In this document: positions 7,241-11,637 of the stretch, one piece after another
Numbering within the stretch: position 1 is the stretch's first letter
Layout of the letters: each line of letters starts with the position of its first letter
Origin: Alphaproteobacteria bacterium
GTDB lineage: Bacteria > Pseudomonadota > Alphaproteobacteria > Rickettsiales > SXRF01
Direction: 5' to 3'
NCBI GenBank assembly: GCA_019243895.1
Contig: JAFATP010000120.1
Location: forward strand, 1-11,637
Length of the DNA stretch: 11,637 nucleotides
Notes under the pieces: generated by a model
Seen by the model: only the letters and a program-made list of their open reading frames with translations
Databases searched by the model: none
Told to the model about the DNA's origin: nothing
Made by a program: the position numbers and the translations under genes

Positions 7241-7307
7241 GACGATTCCTTTCTTGAAGTTGATGCATGATAGAGAATGCGAAGCGTTTATCCCATAATT
7301 GCCGCAT

Positions 7308-9215
7308 TTACGCAACAGGGAGGGTAAAGAAAAATACCGTTCCCCCGCCGGGCTGCGATTCCAGCCAGATGCGCCCGCCGTATTGCTCAACGATGCGCTT
7401 GGCAATGGCAAGGCCAATGCCGGTGCCCGGGTATTCGCCGCGCTTGGCCAGCCGCGCAAAGAGCTGAAACACTTTCTCGCGGTATTCGGGCGCAATGCCG
7501 ATACCGTTATCGCGCACTGAGAATTCCCAATTGCCGCCATCGCGCCTGGCGCTCACATGTACATGCAGCGACGCAGTACTGCGGAATTTCAGCGCGTTGC
7601 CAATCAGGTTCTGAAATAACTGGATAAGCTCGGTTTTGTGCGCCAGCACCGTCGGCAGCGGATCATGCGTCACCGCGGCGCCGCTTTCCCGGATGGAGAG
7701 CTCCAGATTGGCGCATACCGCGCCGAGCACGTCTTCCATATCCACCGGAACACTTTTTTCCGCCCGCATGCCGATCCGTGCATATTCCAGCACGTCGGAA
7801 ATCAGCGCCCGCGCGTTGGCCGAGCCCTCGATGAGATAATGCATGTAATGCTGCCCTTTCTCGTCCAACCCGCTGCCGATATGCTTGGCCAGGCGCTCCG
7901 TGTAATTGGAGATCATGCGCAGCGGCTCCTGCAGATCGTGCGAGCAGATATACGCGAAACGCTCCAGTTCGGTATTGGCTTTGCGCAATTCCTCCAGCAT
8001 GGTTTTCAGCCGTTCCTCATAATGCTTGCGCTCGGTAATGTCGGTGGAAATGCCGCAGATCGCATAAACAAGGCCGGACGCGTCGGAGAGCGGGAATTTA
8101 ACGGAGGCGTAAACGCGCTCCTCCCCGCCGCGCGGCGCAAGCGTCTCCTCGAATTCCATCGCCGCGCCGCGGGCGATGACCTCCTGCTCATTCCTGCGCG
8201 CCGCCAGGGCGGAAGCCTCGGAGACAAAATCGGCGTCGGTGCGGCCCAGCACCGCGCGTTCGTCGCAGCCGAAAAGCTCGCATAAGGGCTTATTGGCCAG
8301 CATGTATCTCCCCTCCAGGTCTTTCATATAAACCGGCCACGCGGTGTGATCCACCAGCGCGCGCAGCATCGCCTCGTTTTCCCGCACCTTCGCCGCGCCG
8401 CGCAACGTGCGCTGCAGCACGTAGATGGCCAGCGCCAGCAAGGAAAACAGGGTGATGCCGATGACGAAGATGATCTTCATCAGCGCGTCCTCGCTTTTCG
8501 CCCCCAGCACCTTGCCGGGCAGCGCCAGCACCAGCACCTGCCAGAAGAGAATCAGCGCCGCCACCAGGGCAATGGCCATCAGCGGCAGCACCCAGTCATA
8601 ACGCGCGGTCTTGCGTAACTGAGTGGACCAGGCGCGGGCCACGATGCCGGTACCCAGGAGCACGAAGCTCGCCGCCGCGTGCGGAGCGATGCGCGGCGCG
8701 CCCCAGCTGTAATAAGGGCTCACATCCAGCAGATAGCTCACGCCGCATCCGGCCCCGATGGCGGCCACCGCGGCACCGAGGATGAACACCGCCATCTCCA
8801 TCAGCAGGTTTTGCCTCTCCTGGCAGGAGAGCAGCAGCGCAAAGCCGGTAAGCGTGAAGCACAGCCCGGTGCTGGACGCCATCATGGTCGGGGGGAATCC
8901 GAAGGCGATGGTTGCCCTGGGATGAGAGAGCATGGCGCTTAAGCCCCAATTCATCTCCAGCACGTGTTGCAGCAGGTTAGTCGCGGCGATGAAGATCACG
9001 ATGCCTGCCAGCAACGCGGCGCCAACGCGGCTTCGCCCTAGCAGCAGCAAGGCGGCGCCGCTTAGCGCCAGCGTAGCGCCCGTGTCGCTCTGCATCGGAG
9101 AGACGCCGGGGGAAAGGCGCACCAGGCCGATAATGCCCGCCTGCCAGCCCAGCACCACGCCCAAACCCACCGCAATCACCAGCGCGGCGGCGATGCGATA
9201 ATACAACTTAAGCAT
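7308..9215 (-). CDS. Membrane-bound PAS sensor histidine kinase
   Basis: This is a 635-residue orthodox sensor kinase for a two-component system. Residues 8-267 contain about eight hydrophobic segments, an integral-membrane sensory region I cannot name. A PAS domain follows at about 282-398 (WPVYMKDLEGRYMLANK, DITERKHYEERL). The dimerisation and phosphoacceptor helix has SHDLQEPLR with His426. The ATPase domain shows the N box (LFQNLIGNALKF, Asn540), G1 box DNGIGIAP (569-576) and G2 box GTGIGLAIAKRIVEQYGG (597-614). There is no receiver domain, and no response regulator is encoded in the window, so the partner and signal are unknown. The start at 9215 follows only a weak AGG-containing site. 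The gene lies between gltA and the lipoprotein gene on the same strand, with 67 bp to the latter. The C-terminal half resembles phytochrome-type kinases, but there is no chromophore domain. Confidence 0.93.
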   Translation of the reverse strand: MLKLYYRIAAALVIAVGLGVVLGWQAGIIGLVRLSPGVSPMQSDTGATLALSGAALLLLGRSRVGAALLAGIVIFIAATNLLQHVLEMNWGLSAMLSHPRATIAFGFPPTMMASSTGLCFTLTGFALLLSCQERQNLLMEMAVFILGAAVAAIGAGCGVSYLLDVSPYYSWGAPRIAPHAAASFVLLGTGIVARAWSTQLRKTARYDWVLPLMAIALVAALILFWQVLVLALPGKVLGAKSEDALMKIIFVIGITLFSLLALAIYVLQRTLRGAAKVRENEAMLRALVDHTAWPVYMKDLEGRYMLANKPLCELFGCDERAVLGRTDADFVSEASALAARRNEQEVIARGAAMEFEETLAPRGGEERVYASVKFPLSDASGLVYAICGISTDITERKHYEERLKTMLEELRKANTELERFAYICSHDLQEPLRMISNYTERLAKHIGSGLDEKGQHYMHYLIEGSANARALISDVLEYARIGMRAEKSVPVDMEDVLGAVCANLELSIRESGAAVTHDPLPTVLAHKTELIQLFQNLIGNALKFRSTASLHVHVSARRDGGNWEFSVRDNGIGIAPEYREKVFQLFARLAKRGEYPGTGIGLAIAKRIVEQYGGRIWLESQPGGGTVFFFTLPVA

Positions 9216-9232
9216 GGAAGCCTGCCCGAATG

Positions 9233-9289
9233 ATTCCTATCGCGGCATGGCGCCGCCTGCCCAGCCGGATCCACTGCCGGCATAGGAAT
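9233..9289. repeat. Imperfect palindrome between gltA and the kinase gene
   Basis: ATTCCTAT at 9233-9240 and its exact complement ATAGGAAT at 9282-9289 bracket a GC-rich core. The core can itself form a short stem (GCCGG with CCGGC). There is no T-run on the minus strand, so it is not a standard terminator. It could be a transcript-end or processing structure for gltA mRNA, or chance. I see no second copy in the window. Confidence 0.4.
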
Positions 9290-9332
9290 GAGAAAAGGGC
9301 TGCGCCGGCGGGTGCGGAATGCGCGACAACGA

Positions 9333-10667
9333 TCAGCGCTTCTCCGCCGGCACGAATTTGCGCGGCTCCGCGCCTGTGAAAAGCTGGCGCGGGCGGCCGA
9401 TCTTGGTCTTGGGGTCTTCCATCATCTCTTTCCATTGCGCAATCCAGCCCACGGTTCGGGCCACCGCGAACAGCACGGTGAACATCTTGGAAGGAATGCC
9501 CATGGCACGATAAATGATGCCGGAATAAAAATCCACATTGGGATACAGCTTGCGGCTGACGAAATAATCGTCCGAAAGCGCAATTTTCTCCAGCTCCACG
9601 GCGATTTTCAGCAGCGGGTCATCATGGCGTCCCAGCACATCCAGCACCTCCTGGCAGGTTTTATACAGCACCTTGGCGCGCGGGTCGTAATTCTTATACA
9701 CCCGGTGGCCGAAGCCCATCAGGCGCACGCCGGAGTTCTTGTCCTTCACCTTGGCGATGAACTCGGGAATATTATCCACCGTGCCGATTTCCTGGAGCAT
9801 GTTGATCACCGCCTCATTGGCGCCGCCATGGGCCGGCCCCCACAGCGAGGCGATGCCCGCGCCGAGACAGGCGAACGGGTTGGCGCCGGAGGAACCCGCC
9901 AGCCGCACCGTGGAAGTGCTGGCGTTCTGCTCATGATCAGCATGCAGAATCAGGATTTTGTCCATGGCCCGCGCCAGCACCGGATGCACCTTGTACGGCT
10001 CGCACGGCGTGGCGAACATCATATGCAGGAAATTCTCCGAGAAACCCAGCTCGTTGCGCGGATAAATGAACGGCTGGCCCAGCGAATATTTATACGCCAT
10101 GCCCGCCAGGGTGGGCATCTTGGCGATCAGCCGGTAAGCCGCCAGCTCGCGCTGCTCCGGCACGTTGATGTCCAGCGAATCGTGATAGAACGCGGAAAGC
10201 GAGGCGGTGGCCCCCACCATCACCGCCATCGGATGGGAGGCGCGCGGAAAGCCGCGGAACAGGAAATGCAATTGCTCGTGCACCATGGTATGCAGCGTGA
10301 TGGTGCGCACGAAGTCGTCGCGCGTTTTCGCATCCGGCAGATCGCCATACAGCAGCAGATACGCCACCTCGAGGAAACTGCTGTGCTCCGCCAGCTGGTC
10401 GATGTCATAGCCGCGGTAACGCAGAATGCCTTCATCGCCGTCGATGAAGGTGATCTTCGATTCGCAGGCGGCGGTGGACATGAAGCCGGGGTCATAAGTG
10501 AAATAGCCGGTGTCCGAATAAAGCTTGCTGATGTCGATCACCGGCGCGCCCTCCACCGCGTGATACACGGGAAACTGCACCGTTTTTCCGCCCACCGAAA
10601 GGGAAGCGCTTTCGCCGGACTGCGCTTTCATATCCACCACCTTGCCTGATTTTTCCGATGCGCCCAT
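9333..10667 (-). CDS. gltA: Citrate synthase, type II (hexameric) family
   Basis: It condenses acetyl-CoA with oxaloacetate to citrate at entry to the TCA cycle, in the cytoplasm. The 444 residues are slightly longer than E. coli GltA (427). Active-site residues are in place: His280 in [10 protein letters not shown], His321 in [17 protein letters not shown] and Asp379 in [24 protein letters not shown] (241-255) is the other signature. The N-terminal extension ([20 protein letters not shown]), [20 protein letters not shown] and [13 protein letters not shown] are typical of the Gram-negative hexameric, NADH-regulated type. The start at 10667 is fixed by AAGGAG eight bases upstream (minus strand). 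The gene diverges from fliE across a 197-bp intergenic region that should hold its promoter, but I could not pick a convincing -35/-10 pair for it. No clear intrinsic terminator follows. Confidence 0.97.
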   Translation of the reverse strand: MGASEKSGKVVDMKAQSGESASLSVGGKTVQFPVYHAVEGAPVIDISKLYSDTGYFTYDPGFMSTAACESKITFIDGDEGILRYRGYDIDQLAEHSSFLEVAYLLLYGDLPDAKTRDDFVRTITLHTMVHEQLHFLFRGFPRASHPMAVMVGATASLSAFYHDSLDINVPEQRELAAYRLIAKMPTLAGMAYKYSLGQPFIYPRNELGFSENFLHMMFATPCEPYKVHPVLARAMDKILILHADHEQNASTSTVRLAGSSGANPFACLGAGIASLWGPAHGGANEAVINMLQEIGTVDNIPEFIAKVKDKNSGVRLMGFGHRVYKNYDPRAKVLYKTCQEVLDVLGRHDDPLLKIAVELEKIALSDDYFVSRKLYPNVDFYSGIIYRAMGIPSKMFTVLFAVARTVGWIAQWKEMMEDPKTKIGRPRQLFTGAEPRKFVPAEKR

Positions 10668-10675
10668 GATTCAAA

Positions 10676-10681
10676 CTCCTT
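10676..10681 (-). promoter_or_regulatory. Ribosome-binding site of gltA
   Basis: AAGGAG on the minus strand lies eight bases before the gltA ATG. It is among the strongest binding sites in the window and fits a highly expressed gene. Confidence 0.75.
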
Positions 10682-10830
10682 TGCATACTATGGCTCTAGA
10701 CGATGCTTACTGTGGCATTGATTGGTAAAGATTCCGTTATGAGCCATCACGGCGTATCGCGTATCAGGAAACCATAAGACTTTGCTTTTGGGGTAGAATT
10801 ATCACCGCGCCGTTCTGCGGCCTTTAGCCG

Positions 10831-10858
10831 TTGTGTCGCTTTCCGGTTATGGTATAAT
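10831..10858 (+). promoter_or_regulatory. Extended -10 promoter of fliE
   Basis: A perfect TATAAT at 10853-10858 is preceded by TGG, making an extended -10 element (TGnTATAAT). A partial -35 (TTGTGT, 10831-10836) lies 16 bp upstream. The ATG of fliE begins only six bases after the -10, which places the expected transcription start at or next to the start codon. No sigma-28 or sigma-54 pattern was seen in this region. Confidence 0.6.
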
Positions 10859-10864
10859 TCGCTC

Positions 10865-11185
10865 ATGGCCGATATCTCTCCTGCGCGCGCCGCTGGCGCC
10901 TATCAGAATAATCTGCGCATGCTGTCCATGCCGGGGGATGATTTGCCCGGCGACCAGGCATCCGCCCCCTCGTTCTCTTCGATGCTGGGCAATGCCATCG
11001 ATAGCGTCGCCCACACGGGTCACAAGGCGGAAGCACTGGAAATGCAATCCGTCACCGGCGGGAAGGTAGACCTCACCGATCTGGTGACGGCGGTGGCCGA
11101 TGCTCAGCTCACGCTCAGCACCGTGGTCGCCTTGCGCGACCGCATCATCTCCGCCTATCAAAGCATCATTGCGATGCCCATATGA
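10865..11185 (+). CDS. fliE: Flagellar hook-basal body protein FliE
   Basis: FliE is the small basal-body protein that joins the MS ring to the proximal rod and works with the flagellar type III export gate. The 106 residues are of normal length. The C-terminal half is diagnostic: VDLTDLVTAVADAQLTLSTV (residues 68-87), then RDRIISAYQSIIAMPI to the end, with the usual closing MPI. The N-terminal part, residues 1-60, is variable, with a short GAYQNNLRM stretch and a Ser/Pro-rich linker. No Shine-Dalgarno sequence precedes the ATG, and a strong -10 element lies six bases upstream, so leaderless translation is plausible. A later Met19 is possible but also lacks a binding site. The gene overlaps fliQ by four bases (ATGA). 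Unlike many alphaproteobacteria, flgB and flgC are not directly upstream; gltA diverges there. Confidence 0.93.
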   Translation: MADISPARAAGAYQNNLRMLSMPGDDLPGDQASAPSFSSMLGNAIDSVAHTGHKAEALEMQSVTGGKVDLTDLVTAVADAQLTLSTVVALRDRIISAYQSIIAMPI

Positions 11186-11448
11186 CGCCTACGGAATTCG
11201 TTGAAATCGTGCGGCAGGGAATTTTCGTATTATTAATCATCGGCGCGCCGCCGATGCTGATTTCATTGGCGGTGGGCTTGATCATTTCGCTTTTTCAAGC
11301 GCTGACCCAGATTCAGGAGGCCACCCTCACCTTCGTGCCGAAAATTATTACCATGCTACTGACGCTGATCATCATGATGCCGTTCATGCTGGCGCGTCTG
11401 ATCGATTTCACGCACGGGCTGATGGACCGCGTCGCGCATATTCAATAG
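11182..11448 (+). CDS. fliQ: Flagellar biosynthesis protein FliQ
   Basis: FliQ is an inner-membrane subunit of the flagellar type III export gate, acting with FliP and FliR. The 88 residues match the usual length of about 89. Two hydrophobic helices are near residues 14-38 and 53-76. Between them is the conserved loop SLFQALTQIQEATLTFVPKI (36-55), and GAPPMLISLAVGLIIS (21-36) is typical. The ATG overlaps the fliE stop as ATGA and has no separate strong binding site, so it is probably translated by coupling. The usual partner fliR does not follow: after the stop at 11448 the plus strand has no further open frame, and the next gene is convergent. Confidence 0.95.
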   Translation: MTPTEFVEIVRQGIFVLLIIGAPPMLISLAVGLIISLFQALTQIQEATLTFVPKIITMLLTLIIMMPFMLARLIDFTHGLMDRVAHIQ

Positions 11449-11459
11449 CATTCAAAAAA

Positions 11460-11636
11460 TTACGCGCGCGACCGCTTGGCGGAGGGCGAAGTTTGATATG
11501 CCATCTCAATCACTGGCACCACGCCCAGGCTGCTTAAATAATCCGGCTCACGAAAACGCTCCATTAATGCCTTTATGGCATGGAGGTCTCCGATATTTTC
11601 GATTCTATCGGCGCTGAGCACCGGGCCGGCGTGAGG
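11460..11636 (-). CDS. C-terminal end of an unidentified gene (partial, runs off the window)
   Basis: The minus strand is open from the window edge to TAA at 11462-11460, giving 58 residues. They include VLSADRIENIGDLHAIKALM and RFREPDYLSSLGVVPVIEMA, and the end is basic (SPSAKRSRA). Most third codon positions are G or C, as in neighbouring genes, and the amphipathic pattern looks coding, but I recognise no family. It faces fliQ with 11 bp between stops and no hairpin. Too little is visible to assign a function. Confidence 0.55.
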   Translation of the reverse strand, partial: PHAGPVLSADRIENIGDLHAIKALMERFREPDYLSSLGVVPVIEMAYQTSPSAKRSRA

Positions 11637-11637
11637 T

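Noticed and set aside
7241..7540. Upstream extension of the lipoprotein frame
   Set aside because: It overlaps the kinase C-terminus, and the signal peptide and AAGGAA site fix the start at 7240.
9288..10649. Open frame of 453 codons on the plus strand opposite gltA
   Set aside because: It lies antisense to a gene with intact citrate synthase active-site motifs. Its His/Arg/Gln-rich translation is typical of a shadow frame in a GC-rich gene.
10668..10830. Promoter for gltA on the minus strand
   Set aside because: Several TA-rich hexamers are present, but none pairs with a credible -35 at normal spacing, so no site is called.

Overview
The window looks like alphaproteobacterial chromosome. 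FabI, hexameric-type citrate synthase, a lipoprotein of the Rickettsia 17-kDa antigen family and an overlapping fliE-fliQ pair are all of alphaproteobacterial type, and the genes are moderately GC-rich. No tRNA, rRNA, CRISPR array or insertion sequence was recognised. I do not assign a genus.

Layout. (1) 14-2602 (+): one long gene of unknown family. It encodes an 862-residue protein with four divergent copies of a roughly 65-85-residue helical-looking unit, a proline-rich linker, one internal hydrophobic segment and a charged C-terminal region. Its codon use is more A/T-rich than its neighbours. It meets the next gene tail to tail with 2 bp between stop codons. (2) 7240-2605 (-): a probable co-directional run reading glycine-zipper lipoprotein, fabI (fatty-acid synthesis), a truncated and stop-interrupted remnant of a VapC/PIN toxin, aroC (chorismate synthesis) and an asmA-like envelope gene. 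The vapC remnant ends in an ATGA overlap with the aroC start, and the aroC stop codon overlaps the asmA ribosome-binding site. (3) 9215-7308 (-): an orphan membrane sensor histidine kinase with a PAS domain. (4) 10667-9333 (-): gltA, citrate synthase. (5) 10865-11448 (+): fliE and fliQ, flagellar basal-body and export-gate genes, diverging from gltA. They are preceded by an extended -10 promoter so close to the ATG that the transcript may be leaderless. (6) 11636-11460 (-): the C-terminal end of an unidentified gene that runs off the window.

Most of the window is housekeeping: membrane lipid synthesis, outer-membrane maintenance, aromatic synthesis and TCA cycle entry, plus motility. The least explained items are the repeat protein at the left end and the decayed toxin remnant between fabI and aroC, which was missing from simple long-ORF views because it is short and interrupted.
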